Numbered from the stretch's first letter, positions 16,263 through 25,483 are shown. The stretch: DNA of 38,241 nucleotides from Planctomycetaceae bacterium (GCA_002862205.1 PKCN01000373.1:1-38241), one strand, 5' to 3'. Translations and numbers: made by a program. Notes: generated by a model from the sequence alone, not told the origin.

Positions 16263-16883
16263 ATGGCCAGCGAAACGCCGGAACAAATTGAACTTTTGGA
16301 ACTTGCCCAATCTGGGGATGAACAGGCGTGTCGTGAATTGTTGCTGGATGTGGCAGATCGATTGGAACGATATATCACCGACAAAATGCCTCAGAAGCAT
16401 CAGAGCAGTTTTAGTGCCGAAGATGTTTTGCAGGATGTGTTGTTTGCGATACATCGGGATTTGTCATCGTTTTCTCCCCAGTCAGGAGCTTCGTTCTACT
16501 CCTGGTGCTACCGAATCGCCGATAATCGTCTGCTGGATGCGATTCGTCGCATTGAACGCAAAAAAAGAGGCGGCGACCGAAATAAGGTCGAACGAACCCC
16601 TGAGCAATCCGGTGCTGGTTTTATCGACGCAGTTCCCGACAAAGTGACGTCGCCCAGCGTACGTGTTGTCAGAAAAGAGAAGGCAGTTGCTCTTCACGAG
16701 GCGTTGGAAGGACTGCCCGAGAATCAGCGAGAGGCCTTGAAAATGCGATTCATCGAGGATCGATCACAAAACTCAATTGCTGGTCGACTGGCTGTGTCGC
16801 AAGCGGCAGTCGAAGGCTTGTTGAAGCGTGGGAAACGCAAACTTGCTGATATGCTGTCCTCTTTAGCAAGCCGTGGTCGCTGA
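16263..16883 (+). CDS. ECF-type RNA polymerase sigma factor
   Basis: A 206-residue sigma-70 family protein from the ATG at 16263; the longer TTG-started frame adds 21 residues that look unlike a sigma factor. Region 2 covers about 50-100: SAEDVLQDVLFAIHRDL, then SFYSWCYRIADNRLLDAIR with the aromatic melting region. A basic linker (KKRGGDRNK) follows. Region 4 (about 145-200) has the helix-turn-helix LPENQREALKMRFIEDRSQNSIAG (in two parts) ... VSQAAVEGLLKRGKRKLADML. This is the layout of the planctomycete-expanded ECF group. No anti-sigma gene adjoins it. In related groups the partner is often a membrane Ser/Thr kinase; the nearest here ends 1.4 kb upstream with an oppositely oriented gene between. 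Family is secure; regulon unknown. Confidence 0.93.
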   Translation: MASETPEQIELLELAQSGDEQACRELLLDVADRLERYITDKMPQKHQSSFSAEDVLQDVLFAIHRDLSSFSPQSGASFYSWCYRIADNRLLDAIRRIERKKRGGDRNKVERTPEQSGAGFIDAVPDKVTSPSVRVVRKEKAVALHEALEGLPENQREALKMRFIEDRSQNSIAGRLAVSQAAVEGLLKRGKRKLADMLSSLASRGR

Positions 16884-16968
16884 ACTCCTGAGCGTCACGA
16901 AGTCCAAGGCGATCTTGCGCTCCTTGTTGGGATGTGCCCTGCATGTAAATGACCGTTTTTTTTGTTCA

Positions 16969-16987
16969 GGACACTCATTTCGTGTCC
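16969..16987. other. Hairpin next to an 8-T run between convergent genes
   Basis: GGACAC and GTGTCC form a 6-bp stem with a 7-base loop, beside a T-run at 16956-16963. The T-run precedes the hairpin on the plus strand and reads as A on the minus strand, so neither order fits a classical intrinsic terminator. Confidence 0.35.
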
Positions 16988-16990
16988 ACG

Positions 16991-18844
16991 CTACAGCGGA
17001 ATGTAGCAAACGGTGTTGGAAAGCAGAATCATGATGAAAATAAGGCAGGTTGTCATTGGCCCCAAGTAAATCCTTCCAGTAAGCCTGAAAAAGTAACGAT
17101 TGAAATAGGGCAGCACGAACATCATCGGTACCACACCGAACAATAGATTGACGTACAGCCAACTCTCGGTCCAATGAACTGTTCCTGTCATGGCAAAGAC
17201 TGTGTACTGCAAAACTAAAATCAGAATAAGTCCCGCTGTATTCGCGATTCCTGCCAACAGCATGCTTTTCCATTCAGCCTGACCCTTGAAACGCATGGCA
17301 GCATTGACACGCAACGAATTCGAAAAGAAAAAAATGAAAAACAGAGGTGCGTACATGAGAAGCAAAGGAATTAACCTCGCCTGAAATACTCGCGCACCAA
17401 GAAAGACAAAACGGTAATCAACGTGAAAGCAGTAATAGACACCGAACAGTAAAAGAAAAAAGAAGAAAAATAGGATGATCGCCAGGACCAGAGTCCTCCA
17501 TAATTCAAGCAGATTTATGTTTGCACCCCACATCTCCCTACGGACACCTTGTTTCCGCCCGTGTAAGTAGTGGGTGGCCGAGAAAATAAGCATCCCTAGG
17601 CTTCCATTGAATACCGCCCACAGCAGTACCGCGTTGTTCATTCGTTGAGGAAAAAACCATGTCTGTTTTCGACTGGATGCATCGACAAAAATCACCTGTG
17701 ACAGTTCCGCCAATGGAATGTAGGAAAAGCAGGCGATGCACGCCGACAACGTAAACAATCCCCAGAAAATTGCTCTTCCTTTTGCATCCGGTGTGGGTAG
17801 CGGTTCAGGTAGTTGGTGCACGAGTGGCTGAAAGTACTGGAAACGTAGCAACAGATTTGCAGCGGGAACCAAGGCCAGCATTGCGGCTGTCAATGACAGA
17901 AGTGTCATCAGTTCCTTCCAATACCAGACTTGATCATTTACATCGATGTCAGAATTCAACTCAAATACAGTTTCAAAGAACTGTAGTTGGTTTGCGGTGG
18001 CTAGTCGGTCATAAGGCTGAAAGGGATGTAGTACTGGTTCGTTGTAGATCACTCGCAAATTATGATCTGCTGGGTTTCCATAATAGTGGTCGAGTTGTAC
18101 TTCCTTCAACTCATTGCCAACACGCGGCCGGGTTGAATTAATCAGCCGCAGTGCTTCAGGTGCACGCTTCATGTCGCCGTTCTTCAGTTCATTGCGGTAG
18201 GCCCCCTCGTCGTACAATGCATAGCTGACACCCACGTTGGATTTCACATCCCGTAAAACCTTGTTGGTCAACGTCAACACATAGCCGGAAACGAAGACAG
18301 AGTGCAGTTTGCTTGGCTCGCCAGATTTCTTGGCCTGTTTACCAAAGAAATTTGCTCCCCGAATGGCGGCATTTCCGCCGGCAGAGTGTCCGGTTGCAGC
18401 AATGCGTTGCCGGTCGATGTAATTTAAATTTGGTGTGTCATGGGCATAGTTTACGACGGCAAACATGCCATAACCTTCGGTCGTTGCCGCGCGGCGGCTC
18501 ATCGATGAACTCGAGGTTCCCTGAGCGTAGGGGTCGATCGCAATGACGACCACTCCGCGGCGGGAGAGTTCCAACGACAAGTTGGATAAGGTTTCCTTGG
18601 ATCGTTGAAATCCAGGAATGACAATCACCAGGGGAGCCGGGTTTTCTGCGGTTGCTGTTTTTGGTTTGAATAGGTCAGCGCCCAGCCACTGACCATTCTG
18701 AGTCGGGATCTTGATCCCCATGACCGCAACACGTCCGCCGGATCGCTGGATGTACGATGCAGTAACACTGGCGCAGATTACGATCATCATCAACATCAAT
18801 AGGAAGCGGTGACTTCCTTGCGTGTTGTCAGTGGCATGCTTCAT
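16991..18844 (-). CDS. Alpha/beta-hydrolase fused to a polytopic membrane domain
   Basis: A 617-residue protein from the ATG at 18842-18844, chosen over a GTG six codons earlier. One N-terminal membrane segment (about 13-31) leads to an external alpha/beta-hydrolase domain (about 40-300): VIVIPGF (73-79), AIDPYAQGTSS (102-112) and the nucleophile elbow GHSAGG with Ser 154. From about 310 to the end I count eight strongly hydrophobic stretches, including a Phe-rich one (IILFFFFFLLLFGVYY). The hydrolase part recalls dienelactone-hydrolase or acyl-peptidase-like enzymes. A hydrolase joined to such a membrane region is known in some Firmicutes and other bacteria but has no assigned role that I know of. 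The substrate cannot be told. It follows the permease gene on the same strand after 130 bp. Confidence 0.88.
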   Translation of the reverse strand: MKHATDNTQGSHRFLLMLMMIVICASVTASYIQRSGGRVAVMGIKIPTQNGQWLGADLFKPKTATAENPAPLVIVIPGFQRSKETLSNLSLELSRRGVVVIAIDPYAQGTSSSSMSRRAATTEGYGMFAVVNYAHDTPNLNYIDRQRIAATGHSAGGNAAIRGANFFGKQAKKSGEPSKLHSVFVSGYVLTLTNKVLRDVKSNVGVSYALYDEGAYRNELKNGDMKRAPEALRLINSTRPRVGNELKEVQLDHYYGNPADHNLRVIYNEPVLHPFQPYDRLATANQLQFFETVFELNSDIDVNDQVWYWKELMTLLSLTAAMLALVPAANLLLRFQYFQPLVHQLPEPLPTPDAKGRAIFWGLFTLSACIACFSYIPLAELSQVIFVDASSRKQTWFFPQRMNNAVLLWAVFNGSLGMLIFSATHYLHGRKQGVRREMWGANINLLELWRTLVLAIILFFFFFLLLFGVYYCFHVDYRFVFLGARVFQARLIPLLLMYAPLFFIFFFSNSLRVNAAMRFKGQAEWKSMLLAGIANTAGLILILVLQYTVFAMTGTVHWTESWLYVNLLFGVVPMMFVLPYFNRYFFRLTGRIYLGPMTTCLIFIMILLSNTVCYIPL

Positions 18845-18918
18845 TTTACATCTCGAATACACATGAACGACTCATGCTAAATCCATTCAACAGGAGTTTA
18901 CGAACATTCGACGTGTTC

Positions 18919-18954
18919 GTTGTTCAAACAATAAAACACGGATTACTGAACAAC
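18919..18954. other. Inverted repeat downstream of the permease gene
   Basis: GTTGTTCA (18919-18926) and TGAACAAC (18947-18954) flank a 20-base AT-rich loop. It lies between the permease stop and the hydrolase gene and could be a weak terminator or a regulatory site of the hydrolase gene. No U-run follows. Confidence 0.3.
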
Positions 18955-18974
18955 AGTGGAGCGTCGCTCAGAAG

Positions 18975-20390
18975 TTACTGTTCGTCGAGCATCAACCGCT
19001 GGCGTTCCGCTTCGGTGATGCTGCTACGTTGTCGATGCGAAAGCATCCATACAACACCTCCGAGGGCCGACAGGACTGCCAGGATTTTCCACTCCCAAGC
19101 ATCCAGTGGAAAGGCTGCAGGGCTACCGGGAATCAACATGGCTAGCAGGATCAGCACCGAGCCTAGCATGGCAATACTGATCAGGGTCCAGGTGAACAGT
19201 GAAATGGATTTTCCACTGCGACGCAGGATGGCGGAAAGCGAAAGCGTCACACCAAGGAATGCCAACGCAATGCACACCGATCCTACGTTAACCAACACCA
19301 GCACTGCGCTTTTCCCAAGAAAAGCACCTGCGATGGTGACCAAGGCTGCGAATAGGATGGCTAACGCAGGCGTCCCGAACTTTGGATCTGGGCGTCCAAA
19401 TGCAGGGTGAATCACATGGCCGCGACCCATCGCAAACAAGACGCGTGTTCCCGACAGGAAGAAGCCGTTCCAACTTGTCAGCAGACCAATCAACGCGACG
19501 AGCAGAACAATCCGAGCTAGAACTGGTGAATCGAATGCCTGTTCAAAAGCTGCAGCTGTTGGAAGATCCTGATCTTGAATGCTGGCGAAAGGGATTACCA
19601 TTGCAACCGAAAGAATGACAGCAGCGTAGAAGAATGTGGCTCCGACAATGGACCATAGCAGGACCCGGCCCAGCTTGTCTGCTGATACTTTGTCGGTTCT
19701 TTCTTCTGCGGCTTGCGGAATCGTATCAAAGCCGACAAACCAAAACGGCACGGTGACAAATACCGCCAGCACACCTGTGAAGCCGGCTTTACCTTCCGCA
19801 GTGCCAAACATCGATTCCACATTGGTGAGGCTTCCGTTCGTAATTCCTGCGATAACAAACGCACCTGTGCAGATGACCAGCAACAAAGTGAGTATTGACT
19901 GGACAATGGTTGCCATGCCAACACCGCGAAAATTTACGAACGCGATCAAAGTGGTCAATCCAGTAGCCAGCAGCAGGTGTGACAGATATACCTTTGAGTC
20001 GCCAATCTCATACAGGGGCCAATGATCGAAAGGCGTTAGATAGGACACCACAATTCCGATCGAAACCGCCTCGAAGGCTGAAACAGAAAGATAGCCGAAT
20101 GTCAGGAACCAGCCGATCAGAAACGATTCTCCCGTTCCAAAAGCTTTGTAGGCATACGCCACTTCTCCTCCAGACACCGGAAGTATCGCCATGACTTTGG
20201 CATAGCAGAAACCGATTGCCAGCATCAGGGTTCCTCCCAACGCAAACGCCAGAATCGCTCCTGCGGGACCGGCGTCTCCCAGCCAGCCCTTCATTCCGGT
20301 CAACCAACCCACTCCAATCATGGAGCCAAAGGCAAGTGAAAAGAAGCCAAACTTGCCAATGGCTTTTTGTAATTGTGGTCGTTGATTCAT
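18975..20390 (-). CDS. APC-family amino-acid or polyamine permease
   Basis: A 471-residue integral membrane protein with about twelve hydrophobic segments. The first helix holds the APC signature FGSMIGVGWLTG, the ligand-binding unwound region of this fold. Other family landmarks are ILPVSGGEVAYAYKAFG (about 70-86) and FVGFDTIPQAAEER (about 215-228), the latter typical of the GABA/polyamine/amino-acid branch. The ATG follows GAGACAAC. It starts 104 bp after the aminotransferase stop on the same strand, so the two are likely co-transcribed: uptake and transamination of one amine or amino acid. Substrate is inferred from context only. Confidence 0.92.
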   Translation of the reverse strand: MNQRPQLQKAIGKFGFFSLAFGSMIGVGWLTGMKGWLGDAGPAGAILAFALGGTLMLAIGFCYAKVMAILPVSGGEVAYAYKAFGTGESFLIGWFLTFGYLSVSAFEAVSIGIVVSYLTPFDHWPLYEIGDSKVYLSHLLLATGLTTLIAFVNFRGVGMATIVQSILTLLLVICTGAFVIAGITNGSLTNVESMFGTAEGKAGFTGVLAVFVTVPFWFVGFDTIPQAAEERTDKVSADKLGRVLLWSIVGATFFYAAVILSVAMVIPFASIQDQDLPTAAAFEQAFDSPVLARIVLLVALIGLLTSWNGFFLSGTRVLFAMGRGHVIHPAFGRPDPKFGTPALAILFAALVTIAGAFLGKSAVLVLVNVGSVCIALAFLGVTLSLSAILRRSGKSISLFTWTLISIAMLGSVLILLAMLIPGSPAAFPLDAWEWKILAVLSALGGVVWMLSHRQRSSITEAERQRLMLDEQ

Positions 20391-20494
20391 GTTGTCTCGA
20401 CTGCAAAAAGAGGTTCATCGCCTTGGCGGGCCCAGTCGCCAAGGCGAGTTCCTCTTCAGGTTTAAAACCTCACGCTTGTGCGAGGCACTGGAAA

Positions 20495-21808
20495 TCATGA
20501 GGTCAGTGCGACGGTCGCTCGATTTTCCATCACAGAGTTCATACTGTAATCGAAGATCTCGATCGCTTCATCAATCTCACTGCGACTGACATTCACAGGT
20601 GGGATCCAGCGAATCACATTGCCGCCAATACCGCAGGTTAGCAGCATCAAGCCCCGGTCGAGGCATTCGTGCTGCAATTTGGTAACGAAATCTTTATCGG
20701 GACCATGTTCACCGATCAGTTCCACACCGATCATGAGTCCGGGGCCCCGCACATCGGTTCGGTGCGGCAGACGTGACAGGCAATCGCGAAGTCGGTTCGA
20801 CAGGTATTCTCCCTCATGGGCCGCATTCTCGATCAGATTTTCGTCATGAATCACACGCAGTGTTGCCAGTCCTGCTGCCATCGCCAGCGGTGATCCGCCA
20901 CCATACGTTCCACCATGGGAACCAGGTTGCCACTTGGACATCAATTCGCTCGGTGCACCAATGGCTGACATGGGTAAGCCACTGGCGATCCCTTTGGCCA
21001 TGACAAGGATGTCAGGTTTCACTCCACTGGGTTCGTGAGCCCACATGTGGCCGCTGCGTGCAAACCCGGATTGAATTTCGTCCACGATCAGCAGGATGCC
21101 CGTGCGATCACAGACTTCACGCAAACCCTGAAGAAAAGCTTTGGGCGCCGGCAGGTAGCCACCTTCACCCAACACAGGCTCAATCAGCATGGCTGCGGTT
21201 TCGGAAGGCATCGTTTGTGTTTTTAGCAAACGTTCAAGGTCTGCCAAGGCAGTCTTGATTGCCGTATCGGGATCACATTGATCGCGAAAAGCATTCGGAA
21301 AGGATGAGAAAAACACACCAGAGGGAAGGGGTTGGTATCCCTCCCGATAAATCCCCTTGCTGCTGGTCAAGGCCATGGTCATCGCGGTGCGACCGTGGAA
21401 ACCGCCTTGGAACGCAATCACGTTGGGGCGACCTGTAGCGACCTTTGCCAACTTGATGGCTCCTTCGACGGCCTCGGAACCACTGTTGGAAAAGAAGAAG
21501 GTGTCGATGGATTCCGGGGTTGCTTCGCGGATCACATGTGAATACTCAACTGTCTTTTCAGGCAGCATGCAATTCATTTGTCCGAATAGCAACTTGGATG
21601 CCTGATCCTGCACAGCTTGAACCACGAGAGGATGGCAATGGCCCGTCGCTGTGACGCCAATGCCACTGGTGAAATCAAGGTAGGAGCGATCTTCGATGTC
21701 ATAAACCCGAGATCCCTCGCCACGCACAATGGGAGTTTTTGCCAGCCGACCCCAAACCGATGAAATGGCAGTGGTCATGTCAGCTGAAAAATCATGTTGA
21801 TGGTTCAT
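20495..21808 (-). CDS. Class III PLP aminotransferase (4-aminobutyrate/ornithine type)
   Basis: A 437-residue protein from the ATG at 21806-21808, which has a proper Shine-Dalgarno site (AAGAAGGG, complementary to 21818-21825); longer frames from an ATG or GTG upstream lack one. The fold-type I pattern is complete: YLDFTSGIGV, TGHCHP, SNSGSEAVEGAIKLA (107-121), FQGGFHGRT (133-141), LIEPVLGEGGY (208-218), IVDEIQSGFARSG (241-253) with the cofactor Asp 243, and the Schiff-base MAKGIASGLP with Lys 272. Members move an amino group from GABA, ornithine, acetylornithine or related omega-amines to 2-oxoglutarate. The next gene is an APC permease, which supports a catabolic role. I do not assign gabT because the substrate residues cannot be judged by eye. 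Confidence 0.93.
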   Translation of the reverse strand: MNHQHDFSADMTTAISSVWGRLAKTPIVRGEGSRVYDIEDRSYLDFTSGIGVTATGHCHPLVVQAVQDQASKLLFGQMNCMLPEKTVEYSHVIREATPESIDTFFFSNSGSEAVEGAIKLAKVATGRPNVIAFQGGFHGRTAMTMALTSSKGIYREGYQPLPSGVFFSSFPNAFRDQCDPDTAIKTALADLERLLKTQTMPSETAAMLIEPVLGEGGYLPAPKAFLQGLREVCDRTGILLIVDEIQSGFARSGHMWAHEPSGVKPDILVMAKGIASGLPMSAIGAPSELMSKWQPGSHGGTYGGGSPLAMAAGLATLRVIHDENLIENAAHEGEYLSNRLRDCLSRLPHRTDVRGPGLMIGVELIGEHGPDKDFVTKLQHECLDRGLMLLTCGIGGNVIRWIPPVNVSRSEIDEAIEIFDYSMNSVMENRATVALTS

Positions 21809-22411
21809 CGTTTCGTACCCTTCTTGAAAAGAGGTCATTGATTGCTGCGGCAACCGCTTCGCAAGTGTTTTGGTGAACACGTTGTATCAGACCGTCACCG
21901 TTGTAAAACAAGTCGGCCGTGGATTCATCTCGATCCTAAATCCCAAACTTGTCAGCGCAGGCCAATCCAAAGCACTCTCATGGAAAAACACTTTGGCTGA
22001 TGACAGGCATCACAGGATCATAGACAAGATTCGGCATCCTACCCAAGTCAGTCCCCCCACAAGAGGTGATTGGCGTTTGCCGGTTAAATCCACCGCAACT
22101 CTTGCCGCCCTCAAAGCGCGGCTCAATCATCTACGCGGAAAAGGTCGCGGAAACACGCAAGAATAAAACTTAATTGCCAACGAAGCTGTAATTCCATGTC
22201 CGGCAAGGCTTGTGAGATCATCACCGGCAAACATCGCGTCACCGACATGGTTTGATCTGGCATGGTTAGAATCGGGTGAAACGCTGCTTCGATGTGGCTG
22301 GAAAATCGATTCCGTTTCAGCTGACCATCCAACGATTCCACTTTTTCGGCCGTTCACCCAGAATCACATTCATCTGGCCCCACTTTTTTCCCGCGTCTAT
22401 TTTCCCACGTC
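21809..22411. other. Divergent intergenic region
   Basis: About 600 bp between the aminotransferase start (minus) and the LamG-esterase start (plus). Promoters for both must lie here, but I could not pick one out. ORFs on either strand are short, overlapping and without motifs. The stretch from about 22320 to 22411 is pyrimidine-rich on the plus strand. Confidence 0.45.
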
Positions 22412-25390
22412 ATGAAAATTTACCACTTGATCCTCGCTTTCCCAGTCATCATTGGCATCCTGATCACGCATGCGGAGGCAACTGACTGGCGATTCTCGGG
22501 CTCGTTGTTTATCAATACGACTTCTGATGGGGCCTCGATTCCCGCGGATACGTTGGTCAAAAATTTTCCGCTTCTGGTTCGTTTGCACGAAGATTGGTTC
22601 GATTTTTCTCAGGCTCAGGATGATGGAGCAGACGTTCGCTTCGCCACTCCCGATGGCAAGCCGCTTGGCTTCCAGATCGAGGATTGGGATCCCGCTCTGG
22701 GTGAGGCCAGTATTTGGATCCTTATTCCGGAGATCCAGGGACAAGCCGTTCAGGAAATTGAAATGCAATGGGGGAATCCTGAGTCTGCTTCGCTGTCAAA
22801 CGGAAAGACGGTTTTCAACGACTCCAACGGGTATCTGAGTGTCTGGCACATGGGAGCAGACATCAAAGATGAAGTTGGAACCCTTTCATCAAAGGATATG
22901 GGAACCACCGAGACGCCGGGGATGGTGGGGCGTGCCCGGCATTTTGAGAATCGTGGTGTTTTCTGCGGAGATCAAATCGCATCTTACCCCACCGGAAACA
23001 GTGTCCACACCAGTCAGGCATGGTTTCGATCACAAGCGTCGCGTGGCAGAGTCATGGCGTGGGGAAATGAGAAAGCGCAAGGCAAGGTGGTGATGCAATA
23101 TCGCAGCCCGCCTCGTGTTCATATGGAATGTTACTTCTCAGATGCCAATGTGGATGCAGAGCTCAGCAACAAAGGGCCGCAGTGGGTCCACGCTGTACAT
23201 ACTTACCGTCGAGGCGAGTCACTGATTTATCTCAACGGTGTGTTGGCGGGAACGGGAAACCCAAGAGCCACGCCTTTGAATGTTGAAAGTCCGTCACGCA
23301 TGTGGATCGGAGGTTGGTACAACAACTACGATTTCGTCGGTGATATCGACGAAGTGCGCGTTTCAAATGTGATTCGCAGTCCCGAATGGATTCAGCTGGA
23401 ATACGAGAATCAAAAACCGCTTCAGACATTGGTGGGACCGATCACTCAAGGCGAATCCAGCTTTGCTGTATCAACCGATACGATCCATCTGTTGGAAGGC
23501 CAGCATGCCGAGCTGAGTGTCGATGCAGGGAGGGCGCAGAAACTCTATTGGGTATCCATTGTTGGAGGTGAGGAACGCGTTTTGGCCGTAGACCGGTTCA
23601 ATCTGACCTATGCTGCCGGGCGGGTCGCCGGCGATGAAAAACGAATCTTGCAGGTCAAGGCTGTCTATCCCGATGGTTTGAAGACCATCGACATTCCCGT
23701 GAAGGTCAAAGAATTCATTCCGGAACCCGTGTTTACCTTGAAATCACCCTCAAAGTGGAATGGACGGGATGTGATTGAAGTCGTGCCAGTGATCCAGAAC
23801 CTGCAGCAGATGAAATCAGCTGGATGTGATCAACTGGAATATGACTGGAACGTGACAGGTTTGGCGACGATCAATCAGATTCAATCCGGGAAAATGACGC
23901 TGAGCCGTGCGCAGAACAGTGGCGAGTTGACCATTGCCGCCACCATCAGTAATGGGGGACAACCAACAACGGTGGAAACACGAATTCTCGTTCAGCAACC
24001 GCAGAATGACGCCAGAGTCGTTCGCATTCCTGCTGATGATGAGAGGCCCGTCGATAATCAGTTCTATGCTCGAGACGAGAGCAACATGGGAACACTCCAT
24101 TGCAACGGAATTTTGCAAGAGCCGGCTGATCATGTCTTTCTTAAAGTTTATGCCAATGACAAATTGATTGTGATCGAGAAACAGAAAGTCAAAGTGGGAG
24201 ATGCGTATCAACTCAAGACGCGAATCGAGGCTGGATTGATCACGTATCGCATCGAATTTGGGATCGAAACCAACGGATCATCAGCGGTTCGATACACAGC
24301 TGATAATCTTGTTTGTGGTGATGCCTACATCATTGAGGGGCAATCCAATGCTCTGGCAACCGACACACGTGAAACGTCACCCCCCGAAACCAGTACGTGG
24401 ATTCGCAGTTACGGAAAGCCAGAACCGCGACGAAATGATCAGCCTGAAGCTGCCAGGAATCTTTGGTGCCTGCCTGTTTGGAAGGCCCGAAATGGTGAGA
24501 AAGCGGAGCTTGGGTATTGGGGAATGGAACTCGCCAAACGACTCGTGAAAAGTCAGCAGATTCCGGTCTGTATGATCAACGGAGCTGTGGGGGGAACTCG
24601 TATCGATCAACACCAACGTCATGAGGTTGATCCCACTGACCTGAGTACCATCTATGGACGTCTGCTGTGGCGAGTTCGGCAAGCGAAACTCACTCATGGA
24701 ATTCGTGCGGTGCTGTGGCATCAGGGTGAAAATGATCAGGGGGCTGCCGGGCCCGATGGTGGATATGGCTGGGAAACGTATCAACGTTATTTCATCCATA
24801 TGTCGGCGGGATGGAAACGTGACTTTCCCAATGTGGAGCAGTACTACGTTTTTCAGATCTGGCCCAATGCCTGTAGCATGGGAAATGGGAATGGTGACAT
24901 GCTGCGTGAAGTCCAACGCACCTTGCCGAATCTCTACTCCGACATGAGTATTCTATCGACACTGGGAATTGAGCCTCCGGGAGGTTGCCACTATCCGCTG
25001 TCAGGCTGGGCGGAGTTTGCACGATTGATCCAGCCCGTCATGGAGCGAGATCTGTATGGTAAAGATTTTTCGCATGCCATTACCGCGCCCAATCTCATGA
25101 GTGCCCGTTTTGGAAGTGGTGGAAACGATACGATTCTTCTGGAGTTTGACCAACCCGTTGTGTGGTCGGAGGATTTGGTCGATGAGTTCTATCTCGATGA
25201 TGAACCGAATCTCGTCGCTTCAGGAACTGCTGTCGGTGAGCGTCTGACTCTTGAACTGAAAAAACCTGTAACAGCCCAAGCAATTACGTACCTGAAAGAA
25301 AAGTCGTGGAGTCAAAAGAAGTTGTTGAAGGGATCCAATGGGATTGCTGCTTTGACGTTTTGCGATGTCAGGATCACGCCCAGTGAATGA
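22412..25390 (+). CDS. Secreted LamG/Ig-like protein with C-terminal sialate O-acetylesterase domain
   Basis: A 992-residue multidomain protein with a signal peptide (MKIYHLILAFPVIIGILITHAEA). A DUF2341-type segment follows (about 25-150: NFPLLVRL, DGADVRF, IEDWDP, IWILIPEI). Next is a concanavalin/LamG-like domain (about 160-345: MWIGGWYN, FVGDIDEVRVSN). Ig-like or PKD-like beta regions run from about 350 to 540. The catalytic SGNH/SASA part is about 550-900: GDAYIIEGQSNA with the Ser near residue 644, VLWHQGENDQG near 767, and GCHYPLSGWAEFARL with the His near 858. A final beta segment closes the protein. It is probably exported to deacetylate a polysaccharide, with LamG aiding binding. An ATG start is clear but no Shine-Dalgarno site is seen. 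A 122-bp gap separates it from the next esterase gene on the same strand. Confidence 0.9.
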   Translation: MKIYHLILAFPVIIGILITHAEATDWRFSGSLFINTTSDGASIPADTLVKNFPLLVRLHEDWFDFSQAQDDGADVRFATPDGKPLGFQIEDWDPALGEASIWILIPEIQGQAVQEIEMQWGNPESASLSNGKTVFNDSNGYLSVWHMGADIKDEVGTLSSKDMGTTETPGMVGRARHFENRGVFCGDQIASYPTGNSVHTSQAWFRSQASRGRVMAWGNEKAQGKVVMQYRSPPRVHMECYFSDANVDAELSNKGPQWVHAVHTYRRGESLIYLNGVLAGTGNPRATPLNVESPSRMWIGGWYNNYDFVGDIDEVRVSNVIRSPEWIQLEYENQKPLQTLVGPITQGESSFAVSTDTIHLLEGQHAELSVDAGRAQKLYWVSIVGGEERVLAVDRFNLTYAAGRVAGDEKRILQVKAVYPDGLKTIDIPVKVKEFIPEPVFTLKSPSKWNGRDVIEVVPVIQNLQQMKSAGCDQLEYDWNVTGLATINQIQSGKMTLSRAQNSGELTIAATISNGGQPTTVETRILVQQPQNDARVVRIPADDERPVDNQFYARDESNMGTLHCNGILQEPADHVFLKVYANDKLIVIEKQKVKVGDAYQLKTRIEAGLITYRIEFGIETNGSSAVRYTADNLVCGDAYIIEGQSNALATDTRETSPPETSTWIRSYGKPEPRRNDQPEAARNLWCLPVWKARNGEKAELGYWGMELAKRLVKSQQIPVCMINGAVGGTRIDQHQRHEVDPTDLSTIYGRLLWRVRQAKLTHGIRAVLWHQGENDQGAAGPDGGYGWETYQRYFIHMSAGWKRDFPNVEQYYVFQIWPNACSMGNGNGDMLREVQRTLPNLYSDMSILSTLGIEPPGGCHYPLSGWAEFARLIQPVMERDLYGKDFSHAITAPNLMSARFGSGGNDTILLEFDQPVVWSEDLVDEFYLDDEPNLVASGTAVGERLTLELKKPVTAQAITYLKEKSWSQKKLLKGSNGIAALTFCDVRITPSE

Positions 25391-25458
25391 ATCGTTCTTT
25401 GCTGTTAATTCCAATCGTATATTATTAAAATGTGGTCCCTGAATCCCTTTTCGGAGTT

Positions 25459-25483
25459 TGTCATGCAAACGTTTTGCATGACA
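25459..25483. promoter_or_regulatory. Operator-like inverted repeat before the second esterase gene
   Basis: TGTCATGCAAA (25459-25469) and TTTGCATGACA (25473-25483) are exact 11-base inverted copies around CGT, ending 29 bp before the esterase ATG. The core GCAAACGTTTTGC looks like a LacI/PurR-family operator with a central CG and one extra base. No LacI-type gene lies in the window. Surrounding DNA is AT-rich, as expected for a promoter. Confidence 0.5.

Noticed and set aside
21870-22166. Plus-strand 98-codon ORF between aminotransferase and LamG-esterase
   Set aside because: It shows no domain and no Shine-Dalgarno site, and it begins in the leader of the opposite gene.
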